Source of the DNA: Anaerolineales bacterium
GTDB taxonomy: Bacteria; Chloroflexota; Anaerolineae; Anaerolineales; JABWBV01
NCBI GenBank assembly: GCA_020634875.1
Contig: JACKAX010000017.1
Location: 3,931-67,930, forward strand
Reading direction: 5' to 3'
Length of the DNA: 64,000 nt
Numbering within the stretch: the first letter of the stretch is position 1; every line of letters starts with the position of its first letter. The position numbers and the translations under genes were made by a program. The notes below the pieces were generated by a model that was not told the origin of the DNA, ran no database searches, and saw nothing but the letters and a program-made list of their open reading frames with translations. This document shows, in pieces, positions 52,715 through 60,835 of the stretch.

Positions 52715-53770
52715 ATGTCCACCGTTCCCACCCTATCCGGCATCACCTCGAAAATGGTGCCCACTTCCCGCCTTACCACCCACGTCCTCTTCAGTGGCCC
52801 GGATGACGGTATTCCCGTTGTCTTCATTCACGGCAACTTTTCCGCCGCCACCTACTATGAAGAAACCATGCTTGCCATGCCCGCCCAATTCCGTTGCATC
52901 GCCCCCGACTTGCGCGGCTATGGCGACACAGAAGACAAAGTTATTGACGGCACGCGCGGCGCACGCGACTGGGCCGAAGACCTCAGAGCTTTGTCCGATG
53001 CCCTCGGCGACAAACCCGGTCATCTCGTCGGATGGTCAATGGGCGGCGCGGCAATCATGCAATTCGCCCTCGATTACCCCGAACTCGTCGCCTCCCTCAC
53101 CCTGATCAGCCCGGTCAGCCCTTACGGGTTTGGCGGGACGAAAGACGTGAACGGGACACCGTGTTACGATGATTTTGCTGGCTCCGGCGGAGGCACCGTC
53201 AACCCCGAATTCGTCAAACGCATCCAGGCGGTTGACCGTTCCGCGGACGATCCCAACTCCCCGCGCAACGTTATCAACGCCTTTTACTACAAAGGTGGCT
53301 ACAAAGCCGCCCGCGAAGAAGCCTTCCTCGACGCCGCCCTCCTCGAACGCACCGGCAGTGACCGCTACCCCGGCGACCTGACCCCCTCCGCCAACTGGCC
53401 CAACGTCGCCCCCGGCACGCTTGGCCCGATCAACGCTGGTTCACCCAAATACTTCAACGTCAGCGGCATTGCCGACCTCGCCCAAAAACCGCCCATTCTC
53501 TGGGTTCGCGGCGACGGCGACCAAATCGTCTCCGACGCTTCCTTCTTTGACTTTGGCACGCTCGGTCAATTTGGCTTTGTCCCAGGCTGGCCCGGTGCGG
53601 ACGTTTTCCCGCCCCAGCCGATGGTCTCCCAAACCCGCGCCGTGCTCGAAACCTACAGAGCCAACGGCGGCAAATACACCGAACTCGTCCTCGACGCTGG
53701 TCACGCTCCGCACATCGAAAAACCGGAAGAATTTTTGAAAGCGTTTGTGGCGCATTTGGAAGGGAAATAG
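52715..53770 (+). CDS. Alpha/beta hydrolase
   Basis: 351 residues. The oxyanion-hole motif is FIHGNF (about 37-42) and the nucleophile is S108 in GWSMGG. Asp is in RGDGDQIV and His in AGHAPHIEKP (about 332). The cap region between about 145 and 265 is larger than usual and Gly/Asp-rich. It may be an esterase, a lactonase or an intracellular PHA/oligomer hydrolase; the PHA genes downstream make the last attractive but unproven. AAGGAG six bases before the ATG supports the start. A fold-back repeat directly follows the stop. Confidence 0.9.
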   Translation: MSTVPTLSGITSKMVPTSRLTTHVLFSGPDDGIPVVFIHGNFSAATYYEETMLAMPAQFRCIAPDLRGYGDTEDKVIDGTRGARDWAEDLRALSDALGDKPGHLVGWSMGGAAIMQFALDYPELVASLTLISPVSPYGFGGTKDVNGTPCYDDFAGSGGGTVNPEFVKRIQAVDRSADDPNSPRNVINAFYYKGGYKAAREEAFLDAALLERTGSDRYPGDLTPSANWPNVAPGTLGPINAGSPKYFNVSGIADLAQKPPILWVRGDGDQIVSDASFFDFGTLGQFGFVPGWPGADVFPPQPMVSQTRAVLETYRANGGKYTELVLDAGHAPHIEKPEEFLKAFVAHLEGK

Positions 53771-53867
53771 GTAAACAAGTACACACGTACACAGGTAGAC
53801 AAAGTAGACTCCCACTTTGTTTACCTGTGTACTCTATATACCTGTCTACCTTGTATACCTGTCTACC
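53770..53867. repeat. Fold-back repeat, GTAGACAGGTA family, copy 1
   Basis: The left part has GTACACAGGTAGAC-type units and the right part TACCTGTGTAC/TACCTGTCTACC units in a 17-base direct period, complementary to the left. Further copies are at 61941-62014 and 62900-62988. It ends seven bases before the ATG of the BTAD regulator. Confidence 0.85.
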
Positions 53868-53873
53868 TCCCCC

Positions 53874-54587
53874 ATGCTCCGCATCCAAACCCTCGGCGGG
53901 TTCCGTGTCTGGATAGATGGCTATGAAATTCCGCCCACCGCCTGGACCCGGGAAAAAGCACTACACCTGCTTCACCTGCTGATCACCCTCCGGCTGAAAC
54001 GCCCCCACAAAGAACAAATCGTTGACATCCTCTGGCCCGATCTTGACCCTGAAACGGGAGATCGGGATTTTCGCGTTGCCCTCAACGCCCTGCAAAACGC
54101 CCTCGAACCCGACCGCGCTCCCCGTACCCCGTCCCAATACGTTATCCGCTCCGAACTGAATTACAGCCTCAACTTAGGGGAAATCTGGCTGGATGTAGAA
54201 GAATTTGAAAAACATCTGGCTGCTGATAATCTCCAAGCCGCCATCGCCCTTTATCACGGCGAATACCTCCCCGAACGCCGTTACGAAGACTGGACCACTG
54301 CCGAACGCGAACGCCTTCATACCCTCGCCCTCAGCGCCATGACCCGCCTCGCCGAACGCCTGCTCCCCTCCAACCCCCTCGAATCTATCCGCCTCACTCG
54401 CCGCGTCCTCGAACTCGATCCTCTATGGGAAAACGCGTACCGGATCGAGATGCAAGCACATTTGTCCACCGGAAATCGTCCGATGGCGATTCGCGTGTAT
54501 GAGCAGTGTAAAAAAGTGATGATGGATGAGTTCGGGTTAGAGCCGCTGCCAGAAACCAAACAGCTTTATAGAAAGATAATAGATTAG
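53874..54587 (+). CDS. Stand-alone BTAD (SARP-type) transcriptional regulator
   Basis: 237 residues. A winged-helix domain (about 1-95; IQTLGGFRVWIDG, ILWPDLDPETGDRDFRVALN) is followed by a bacterial transcriptional activator domain (about 105-237). It matches the C terminus of the 1080-residue STAND protein closely but lacks the ATPase and repeats. The frame opens further upstream at 53817, inside the fold-back repeat; the ATG at 53874 begins the domain and is chosen, although no ribosome-binding site is visible. It lies just before the PHA genes and may activate them; this is an inference. Confidence 0.85.
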   Translation: MLRIQTLGGFRVWIDGYEIPPTAWTREKALHLLHLLITLRLKRPHKEQIVDILWPDLDPETGDRDFRVALNALQNALEPDRAPRTPSQYVIRSELNYSLNLGEIWLDVEEFEKHLAADNLQAAIALYHGEYLPERRYEDWTTAERERLHTLALSAMTRLAERLLPSNPLESIRLTRRVLELDPLWENAYRIEMQAHLSTGNRPMAIRVYEQCKKVMMDEFGLEPLPETKQLYRKIID

Positions 54588-54593
54588 CTTTAG

Positions 54594-55070
54594 ATGAAAT
54601 CAATGAATTGGTTAAAAAAGCCACTTAGGACCCGTAAAAGTGTTGTTATCTTCATACTTTTCATCATCATTAGTTGCTTATTTTTGTTCTTCATTACTGA
54701 TTATGATTATTGGCACAATAACCCAATTGCCGTTCCGTGGAAATATACCGATCCTTTAAGCTTTGAAGTAGCACTTGATTTGTGTGAGAAACTTTCCATT
54801 TCGTTAGGTGATCTACGTTGTCAAACCGATTCGACCGTTTACGCACCTGATTTTGATAAAGAAGTAAAGATTATCGCTAACAGTGGGAAATTACAAACAT
54901 TTGCCGACTGGGAAGCTTACTTCGGGAAATACCAAAGTTACTGTGGGCCAAAAACCCCAGATTTTCAATGCGATTATGATTTTCATGGTGATGGGGTGTT
55001 TTTGATCTATGTGTTTTTTGATGCTGAGGGGAATATGACTCGCTGGCGATTTTCAATTTTAGATGACTGA
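54594..55070 (+). CDS. Membrane-anchored protein of unknown function
   Basis: 158 residues, not recognised. One N-terminal membrane helix (about 16-36), preceded by Lys/Arg residues, puts the rest outside the cytoplasm. That part has four cysteines that could pair (DLCEK, LRCQT, SYCGP, FQCDY) and a helix near 85-110. The gene is distinctly A/T-rich against its neighbours, like the lipoprotein at 50.2 kb, and may be a recent arrival. It starts six bases after the BTAD gene stop. A second in-frame ATG is three codons later. Confidence 0.65.
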   Translation: MKSMNWLKKPLRTRKSVVIFILFIIISCLFLFFITDYDYWHNNPIAVPWKYTDPLSFEVALDLCEKLSISLGDLRCQTDSTVYAPDFDKEVKIIANSGKLQTFADWEAYFGKYQSYCGPKTPDFQCDYDFHGDGVFLIYVFFDAEGNMTRWRFSILDD

Positions 55071-55120
55071 TTGTCTCCCCCTGCAACTCAACTGTAACAT
55101 CCCCCTGCTATCATCACCCC

Positions 55121-55699
55121 ATGATGAACAGCAACCCCCTCGAACAAGCGCTCAATACCCAACGACAGGTCGCGTCGTTTTTGCTCCGGTTTACACAGGA
55201 TATGTGGCAAGACGAAAATGGCGAGCCGAAAGTGCAGTGGCGTGGCAACATCCACCACGTCCAGGGCGATGAAGAAATCCCGTTTACGGACTTCACCGAA
55301 GCTTTGCTCTTTATGCAGAAACAACTCCAGGATTTGACCCTCCAGGCGTTCCCTACCGCCGATGCCAAAATGCAGGAGAAGATGTTGGCGGAGAGTTTCA
55401 AGTTGTGGGAGCAGTTTGCGGCGAATTATTCCAAGATGTTGTTTCTGGCGATGGAGCAGACGATCCAACGTTCGCAGGAAATTCAATATCAGGTGGGGGA
55501 CGCGTTCACGAAGGCGTTTGATGTCTGGATGCCACCCGTCTTTCGGAGCGAGAAAACGAAAGGGCAGGAGACTGTTCGGGATCAGCCACCCGCGGAAGCC
55601 GGTATTTCGTCTGAGTTAGTCCAACAACTGGCAACACTCACCGCGCAGGTTCAGGCATTGTCCGCCAAAATCGAAACTTTAGAAAAATCAGAGAAATAG
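55121..55699 (+). CDS. Phasin/PhaE-like protein with an N-terminal RGxIxHxQ domain
   Basis: 192 residues. Residues 15-70 (SFLLRF, WRGNIHHVQGDEEIPFTDF) match the 67-residue protein at 52.4 kb. Residues 75-140 are amphipathic helices of the phasin type, and 160-192 form a coiled coil (LVQQLATLTAQVQALSAKIE) like the C terminus of PhaE and the other small proteins here. It probably coats PHA granules or helps a synthase. Two adjacent ATGs (55121, 55124) are possible starts. It lies 33 bases before the next phasin-like gene. Confidence 0.75.
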   Translation: MMNSNPLEQALNTQRQVASFLLRFTQDMWQDENGEPKVQWRGNIHHVQGDEEIPFTDFTEALLFMQKQLQDLTLQAFPTADAKMQEKMLAESFKLWEQFAANYSKMLFLAMEQTIQRSQEIQYQVGDAFTKAFDVWMPPVFRSEKTKGQETVRDQPPAEAGISSELVQQLATLTAQVQALSAKIETLEKSEK

Positions 55700-55732
55700 A
55701 TCTGTTTACAAAAAAATCAAGGAGAAACCCAA

Positions 55733-56017
55733 ATGACCACCAAGAAAAATGAAACCCAAACCGGATTCGAAACGTTTGAAGAAACCACCAAAACCTACAC
55801 CGACTTCCTCTTCGAAACCACCCAGAAATCCTTTGAACAGGCCCTTGCCATGAGTGAAAAAATGACTGGCATGTGGCTGGAAAATGCGAAGAAGGCTCAG
55901 GAACTGACTGTGAAGCAGACCGAAGCCGCCCTCCAGATGGCCGAAGCCGCCCAGACCCAAATGAAAACCGCGTCGGATCGCTGGGTCAAAATGACAAAAG
56001 ATTTTTCCGCCAACTAA
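55733..56017 (+). CDS. Phasin-like granule-associated protein
   Basis: 94 residues, almost all amphipathic helix without Cys or Gly-rich breaks. The pattern (TQKSFEQALAMSEKM, TEAALQMAEAAQTQMKTASD) is typical of phasins, which coat polyhydroxyalkanoate granules and limit their size. AAGGAG precedes the ATG. A good terminator follows, so transcription of this part ends here. The family call rests on composition and on the PHA synthase genes next to it. Confidence 0.75.
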   Translation: MTTKKNETQTGFETFEETTKTYTDFLFETTQKSFEQALAMSEKMTGMWLENAKKAQELTVKQTEAALQMAEAAQTQMKTASDRWVKMTKDFSAN

Positions 56018-56024
56018 TTGAGCG

Positions 56025-56060
56025 AAAGACCTCGGAGCACGTCTCCGGGGTCTTTTGTTT
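56025..56060 (+). terminator. Rho-independent terminator after the phasin-like gene
   Basis: The stem AAAGACC-CGGAG / CTCCG-GGTCTTT is followed by TTGTTTTG. Confidence 0.8.
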
Positions 56061-56108
56061 TGTGTAACCTTTCAGTGCCGATCAAAGAGTAAAATCAATT
56101 TAGATCTT

Positions 56109-56177
56109 TTTGACGCAAAGGCGCAGAGCCGCAAAGTTTTTTAAATATTCTTTGCGCCTTGGCGTCTTTGCGTCAAA
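56109..56177. repeat. Fold-back repeat, GACGCAAAG family
   Basis: 28-base arms match at 24 positions; the ends are TTTGACGCAAAG and CTTTGCGTCAAA. Each arm is built of similar 8-10-base units. A single-arm remnant is at about 58289-58325. Confidence 0.85.
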
Positions 56178-56210
56178 TCCCTTTGTCAAGCTAAATTTCA
56201 GGAGTAAGCC

Positions 56211-56462
56211 ATGCAACCCGAAGATTTCTTCAAACAAAATGTCGAGATGTGGGAAAAATTTACCACCAATTACATGGACACCATGTTCAAAACCGTCGAA
56301 AAAACGATGGAACAGTCCCAATCGTTCAAAGAAAAAATGGATAAAGCTGTCGAAGATACCGTTGCTGCCCAGATGAAAGCCACCCTGACTGCTCTCCAGG
56401 CCCTGCAACGGCAGGTTGAGATGCTGAATGAGAAGGTGGATAAATTGATGGAGAAGGAATAA
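56211..56462 (+). CDS. Small PhaE/phasin-like helical protein
   Basis: 83 residues, fully helical. The C-terminal coiled coil (LQALQRQVEMLNEKVDKLME) resembles the C-terminal part of PhaE, the partner of class III/IV PHA synthases, and matches the other small proteins of the locus. CAGGAG precedes the ATG. Its stop is three bases before the class I-like synthase ATG, so it is probably translated together with the enzyme and may stabilise it. Confidence 0.78.
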   Translation: MQPEDFFKQNVEMWEKFTTNYMDTMFKTVEKTMEQSQSFKEKMDKAVEDTVAAQMKATLTALQALQRQVEMLNEKVDKLMEKE

Positions 56463-56465
56463 TCG

Positions 56466-58097
56466 ATGTTCCCCTCCTTCCTCGACCTCTTCAACCAATC
56501 CCTCACCACCATGACCAAAGCGCAAAAGGCCACGTTTGAGGCCTGGACGCGCTCAATGGAAATGACGCAAAACATGGCTGCCAGCTTTTGGGGCCAGACG
56601 CCTCCCGAGGACATTGACCTCGGCAAGGATGATGGTCGTTTTACCGACGAAGCCTGGCGCACGAACATGGTCGCCAGTTTCTCGCGGCAGTCTTATCTAA
56701 TCATGTCCAAGTGGATGGAAGACACCGCCAACGCGCTGGACTTCCTCGAACCCAAAACCCAAACCCAGGTCAAATTCTGGACCGAACAAATGGCGGACGT
56801 GCTCAGTCCCTCGAACAGCCCGTTCACCAACCCCGAAGTGGTGCGCGAAACGGTCAAAACCGGGGGCACAAACCTCGTCAAGGGGATGCAAAACTTCATG
56901 CACGACGCCGCCGCCGGACGGGTGACACAAGTCCCGGATGACGCGTTTGTCGTCGGCAAAGACCTCGCCTGCACTCCCGGCAAAGTAGTGTACCGCAGTC
57001 CGCTCATGGAAATCATGCAGTACACCCCCACCACCGAAAAAGTCCATGCCATCCCCATGCTCATGGTCCCCCCGTGGATCAACAAATACTACGTCATGGA
57101 CATGGCCCCGGAAAATTCCCTCTACAAATACCTTGTGGACAACGGCTTTACCGTCTTCACGATCAGTTGGAAAAACCCGGACGAATCCATCCTCGATTTG
57201 GAATGGGACGACTACGTGCAGCAAGGCCCTCTCGAAGCGTTGAAAGTCGTGCAGGAAATCACCGGCGCGAAAAAGGTAAACCTCGTCGGCTATTGCCTCG
57301 GCGGGATTTCTTCCCAAGTCGCGCTGGCCTACCTCGCGGCGAAAGGCGAAGATGACATCGTCAACACCGCCACGTTCTTCACTACCCACCAGGATTACAC
57401 CTGCGTCGGCGACATCACCGTTTTCATTGACGAAAACTGGGTCAAATTCCTCGACTGGTTGATGCAAGCGAGTGGCGGCTATCTCGATGGCAAAAATATG
57501 GGCGCGACCTTCAACATGCTCCGCGCCAATGACCTGCTCTGGCGGTACGTGGTCTCCAACTACCTGCTCGGTCAACAGCCCCCCGCGTTCGCCCTCCTCT
57601 ACTGGAATAACGACGGCACCCGCGTCCCTGGCAAAGTTCACTCCTTCCTGCTCCGCGAATTCTTCCTGCACAACAAACTCCAAACCGGTGAACTGGAAGT
57701 ATTGGGAACCCGCATTGACCTGAAAAAAGTCAAAACCCCGACTTACGCGGTCACCGCATCCAATGATCACATCGTCCCCTGGCAGGGCGCGTACAAAATC
57801 CGCGAACTGATGGGTGGCCCCGTCCGGTTCATCCTCACCGGCGGCGGACACATCGCGGGCGTGGTCAATCCCCCCCACCCGACGAAAAAGCGTCCTCACT
57901 GGGTCAACGACGAAACCACCACCACCGACCCCGAAGAATGGCGCAAAGGTGCCACCGAAGTCTCCGAAAGCTGGTGGACCGACTGGGTTCCCTGGCTCGC
58001 CAAACAATCGGGCCGCAAAATCAATCCCCCCGCCACCGGCAGCGAAAAATATCCGCCCCTCATGGACGCCCCGGGGCAGTACGTACTAGAAAAGTAA
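56466..58097 (+). CDS. phaC: Class I-like polyhydroxyalkanoate synthase
   Basis: 543 residues. The class I N-terminal domain (about 1-190) is followed by the alpha/beta-hydrolase core. The lipase-like box is GYCLGG with nucleophile C277. D434 (SNDHIVPW) and H462 (GGGHIAGVVNPP) complete the triad, and PPWINKYYVMDM and SWKNPDES are typical. The enzyme polymerises hydroxyacyl-CoA to PHA at the granule surface. Class I enzymes usually act alone, yet this gene is tightly linked to a PhaE-like coiled-coil protein. It starts with AAGGA before the ATG and is followed by a fold-back repeat. Confidence 0.93.
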   Translation: MFPSFLDLFNQSLTTMTKAQKATFEAWTRSMEMTQNMAASFWGQTPPEDIDLGKDDGRFTDEAWRTNMVASFSRQSYLIMSKWMEDTANALDFLEPKTQTQVKFWTEQMADVLSPSNSPFTNPEVVRETVKTGGTNLVKGMQNFMHDAAAGRVTQVPDDAFVVGKDLACTPGKVVYRSPLMEIMQYTPTTEKVHAIPMLMVPPWINKYYVMDMAPENSLYKYLVDNGFTVFTISWKNPDESILDLEWDDYVQQGPLEALKVVQEITGAKKVNLVGYCLGGISSQVALAYLAAKGEDDIVNTATFFTTHQDYTCVGDITVFIDENWVKFLDWLMQASGGYLDGKNMGATFNMLRANDLLWRYVVSNYLLGQQPPAFALLYWNNDGTRVPGKVHSFLLREFFLHNKLQTGELEVLGTRIDLKKVKTPTYAVTASNDHIVPWQGAYKIRELMGGPVRFILTGGGHIAGVVNPPHPTKKRPHWVNDETTTTDPEEWRKGATEVSESWWTDWVPWLAKQSGRKINPPATGSEKYPPLMDAPGQYVLEK

Positions 58098-58109
58098 TCA
58101 ATAGAACAC

Positions 58110-58267
58110 AGCATCCTGAGCGGAGCGGGAAGTCACTCGAATCATTGCTTATCCGACTCCAGCGCAGTCGAAGGATGCGGAAAGTGACTCATCCTCTTGT
58201 TCCGCACCCTTCGATTACGGATTTTGTCTTCCCAAAGCCGAAGGCAAAACCCTCCGCTCAGGGTGCT
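58110..58267. repeat. Fold-back repeat, AGCATCCTGAGCGGAG family, copy A
   Basis: Terminal inverted repeats AGCATCCTGAGCGGAG and CTCCGCTCAGGGTGCT match at 15 of 16 positions. An inner palindrome, CGACTCCAGCGCAGTCG, lies within. Copy B is at 58677-58808. Confidence 0.88.
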
Positions 58268-58335
58268 ACCACTCAACATCATTGAAAACTTTGCGTTTCT
58301 GCACCTTAGCGCCCTTGCGTTAAAAAACTAACCCC

Positions 58336-58668
58336 ATGCCAAACCAAGACCCCAAATCCGACCCCTTTGCCAACATGATCCAGTTCTACGAAAACTGGTC
58401 CAAAACCTGGGCGCAAGCCATGAGCGACACCGCCTCCAGCAAAACTTTTGCCGAGACGATGGGCAAGCAAATGGAAACCAACATGGAATCCCTCGCCCTC
58501 GCCCGCAAACAGTTCAACGAAATCATGGAACAGGCCCTCCAGCAAATGAGCCTCCCCACCCGCGCCGAAGTCACCTCCCTCGCCGAACGCCTCACCAGCG
58601 TTGAGATGAAGTTGGATGATATGGACGCGAAGATGGATGAGGTGCTGGATTTGTTGAAGAAGAAATAA
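58336..58668 (+). CDS. PhaE/phasin-like helical protein paired with the class III-like synthase
   Basis: 110 residues, all helix. The N-terminal part (MIQFYENWSKTWAQAM) and the C-terminal coiled coil (LPTRAEVTSLAERLTSVEMK, then LDDMDAKMDEVLDLLKKK) match the C-terminal end of PhaE, the accessory subunit of class III synthases, but PhaE is usually about 350 residues. It lies directly before the class III-like synthase gene, so it may be a minimal PhaE. No clear ribosome-binding site is seen. Confidence 0.78.
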   Translation: MPNQDPKSDPFANMIQFYENWSKTWAQAMSDTASSKTFAETMGKQMETNMESLALARKQFNEIMEQALQQMSLPTRAEVTSLAERLTSVEMKLDDMDAKMDEVLDLLKKK

Positions 58669-58676
58669 AACCACCC

Positions 58677-58808
58677 AGCATCCTGAGCGGAGCGGAAAAC
58701 AACCCGAATCATCATCTTTCCGACTCCAGCGCAGTCGAAGGATGCGGGAAGTGACTTTTCAGTTAGCCCCGCATTCTTCGACTACGCAAAGCCTCCGCTC
58801 AGAATGCT
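58677..58808. repeat. Fold-back repeat, AGCATCCTGAGCGGAG family, copy B
   Basis: Same ends as copy A (AGCATCCTGAGCGGAG and CTCCGCTCAGAATGCT) with the inner CGACTCCAGCGCAGTCG palindrome, followed by GAAGGATGCGG as in copy A. Confidence 0.88.
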
Positions 58809-58823
58809 AGATTCTGAAATCCC

Positions 58824-59945
58824 ATGAACCCCCTCCCCGACTGGGCTGAATTTTTCTCCCCGAACTTCGATCCTGAAAAATTGGATGAACTCGGCGAATT
58901 GACCGAGAAATCTTACGCGCGGCTCGCTACGGCGTCGAAAGCGTTTGTCGAATCGTTTGATGTGCCGGTGGGCCTCACCCCGCGGGAGGAAGTCTGGTCG
59001 CTGAACAAAGTCAAGCTCTATCGCTACACCCCGGTCAAACCCTTAGAAGAACGCCATCCTATCCCGGTGCTGCTAGTCTACGCCTTGATCAATAAGCCTT
59101 TCGTCTTTGACCTGATCCCCGGACGGAGTTTCATCGAATTCATGGTTGAACAGGGTTTCGACATGTACCTGCTCGATTGGGGTTCGCCCGGTGCGGAAGA
59201 CAAAGACACCACGATGGACGATTACGTGACCGAGTACCTGCGCCGCGCGGTTCGCAAGGTCCTCCGCATTTCCAACGCCGAAGAATTCACCCTGCTCGGT
59301 TACTGCATCGGCGCGACGCTGGCGACCACTTACGCCGCGCTGTACCCCGACGCCCCCATCCGCAATCTGATCCTGCTCACCGCCCCGCTCGATTTTGGCA
59401 AAGGGGAAGGGGTCATTGCGACCTGGGCCAGCGAAAACGCCCTCAACGTGGAAAAACTGGTCAACACTTTCGGCAACATTCCTGGCGAGATGATCAAAGC
59501 CTGGGCCAAGATCATCCGCCCGGTCGAGAACATGATGGGGGTGTACGTCACCATGCTCCGATTAATGGACGATGCCAACGCCCTATGGGGATGGCAAGCG
59601 ATGCACCGCTGGGTCGAGGAAGTCATCCCGTTTGCGGGTGCGGCGTTCCGGCAGTTTGTCGAAGTGTACATCCGCCAAAATAAACTCATCAAAGGCGAAC
59701 ACGTCATTGACGGGCGTCCGGTGGATTTGAAAAACATCCGCGCCTCGTTTCTGAACATCGTCGCTGAATACGATCACCTTATCCCCCGTTCCGCGTCCGA
59801 AACCATCATGGATAAAGTCTCCAGCACAGACAAAGAATTCCGCGTCATCCGCGCTCCCCATGTCGGGATCATGATCAGTCGGAGTTCCCGCTACAAACTA
59901 TGGCCGGAGATTGTGGAATGGTTGGGGAAGCGGTCAACCCTATAA
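58824..59945 (+). CDS. phaC: Class III-like polyhydroxyalkanoate synthase catalytic subunit
   Basis: 373 residues, the size of class III PhaC (about 355). The nucleophile box is GYCIGA (C161); the last Gly of the usual GxCxGG is Ala. D317 (AEYDHLIP) and H346 (APHVGIM) complete the triad, and FDMYLLDWGSPG is a class III hallmark. It polymerises hydroxyacyl-CoA together with a PhaE subunit, here probably the 110-residue protein upstream. No strong ribosome-binding site is visible. It is the second synthase in 3.5 kb, clearly different from the first. Confidence 0.93.
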   Translation: MNPLPDWAEFFSPNFDPEKLDELGELTEKSYARLATASKAFVESFDVPVGLTPREEVWSLNKVKLYRYTPVKPLEERHPIPVLLVYALINKPFVFDLIPGRSFIEFMVEQGFDMYLLDWGSPGAEDKDTTMDDYVTEYLRRAVRKVLRISNAEEFTLLGYCIGATLATTYAALYPDAPIRNLILLTAPLDFGKGEGVIATWASENALNVEKLVNTFGNIPGEMIKAWAKIIRPVENMMGVYVTMLRLMDDANALWGWQAMHRWVEEVIPFAGAAFRQFVEVYIRQNKLIKGEHVIDGRPVDLKNIRASFLNIVAEYDHLIPRSASETIMDKVSSTDKEFRVIRAPHVGIMISRSSRYKLWPEIVEWLGKRSTL

Positions 59946-59953
59946 ACTAAAAA

Positions 59954-60028
59954 ATTCTTGACACGAATTTACGCGAATTTTCACTAAATCAAAAACATTC
60001 GAAGAGTTCGTGAAAATTCGTGTCGAAT
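59954..60028. repeat. Fold-back repeat, ACACGAATTT family
   Basis: The left arm GACACGAATTT-ACGCGAATTT-TCAC and the right arm GTGAAAATTCGTGTC are complementary, except that the left arm has one extra 10-base unit (ACGCGAATTT). Confidence 0.85.
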
Positions 60029-60051
60029 ATCTTTCCAACAGGAGTTTTCTC

Positions 60052-60825
60052 ATGCGTTTACAAAACAAAGTCGCCCTCGTTACCGGTGGAGCCGCAGGCA
60101 TTGGTAAAGCTACCGCCTGCCGGTTCGCTGAAGAGGGAGCCATCGTCATCATTTGTGATTTGAATGAAACTGCCGGACAGGCTACGCTCGAAGAAATTCG
60201 TGTCGTGTCTCCCGAATCCCGTTTTTACAAAGTCAACGTCGCCAACCGCCAGGATGTGCAGGCGTGGATGGATGAAGTCTTCAACGTCTTCGGGCACATT
60301 GATGTGCTCGTCAACAACGCGGGCATCGTGCGGGATGGGCAGATGGTCAAAGTCAAAGAAGGGGAACTGGTCGGTCAAATGCCCGAAGCGGATTTTGACC
60401 TGGTCATCGGTGTCAACCTGAAAGGCCCGTTCAACTGCGCGCAGGCCGTCGCCCCGTACATGGTCAAATCGGGCGGCGGGGTGATCCTGAACGCCTCTTC
60501 CGTCGTCGGGCTGGATGGCAACTTTGGGCAATCGAACTACGTTGCGACGAAGTCAGCAGTCATTGGGATGACGAAAGTCTGGTCGCGGGAGTTGGGCAAG
60601 TTCAACATCCGCGTCAACGCCGTCGCCCCCGGCTTCACCGCCACGGAAATTCTCAGTTCCATGCCGGAAAAAGTCCTCGAAGGGATGCGTGCCAAAACCC
60701 CATTGAAGCGTATGGGCGACCCCCGCGACATCGCCAACGCCTACCTCTTCCTCGCCTCCGACGAAGCCAGTTTCATCACTGGCGAAACGTTGCGCGTGGA
60801 TGGCGGGCTTGTTGTAGGAACGTAA
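60052..60825 (+). CDS. SDR ketoreductase, FabG/PhaB-like
   Basis: 257 residues from the ATG at 60052 (AGGAG eight bases upstream); the frame opens earlier inside the fold-back repeat. The motifs are TGGAAGIG, NNAG, catalytic Ser in NASSVVG, YVATK and a C-terminal GGLVVG. It probably reduces 3-oxoacyl-CoA or -ACP to the (R)-3-hydroxyacyl form, which would feed the PHA synthases. Acetoacetyl-CoA reductase (PhaB) and FabG cannot be told apart by sequence reading alone. Confidence 0.9.
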   Translation: MRLQNKVALVTGGAAGIGKATACRFAEEGAIVIICDLNETAGQATLEEIRVVSPESRFYKVNVANRQDVQAWMDEVFNVFGHIDVLVNNAGIVRDGQMVKVKEGELVGQMPEADFDLVIGVNLKGPFNCAQAVAPYMVKSGGGVILNASSVVGLDGNFGQSNYVATKSAVIGMTKVWSRELGKFNIRVNAVAPGFTATEILSSMPEKVLEGMRAKTPLKRMGDPRDIANAYLFLASDEASFITGETLRVDGGLVVGT

Positions 60826-60835
60826 TTTAAGAAGG

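Noticed and set aside
56697..58007. Open frame of 436 codons antisense to the PHA synthase
   Set aside because: The opposite strand encodes a complete synthase with its catalytic triad; the antisense product has no recognisable motif.
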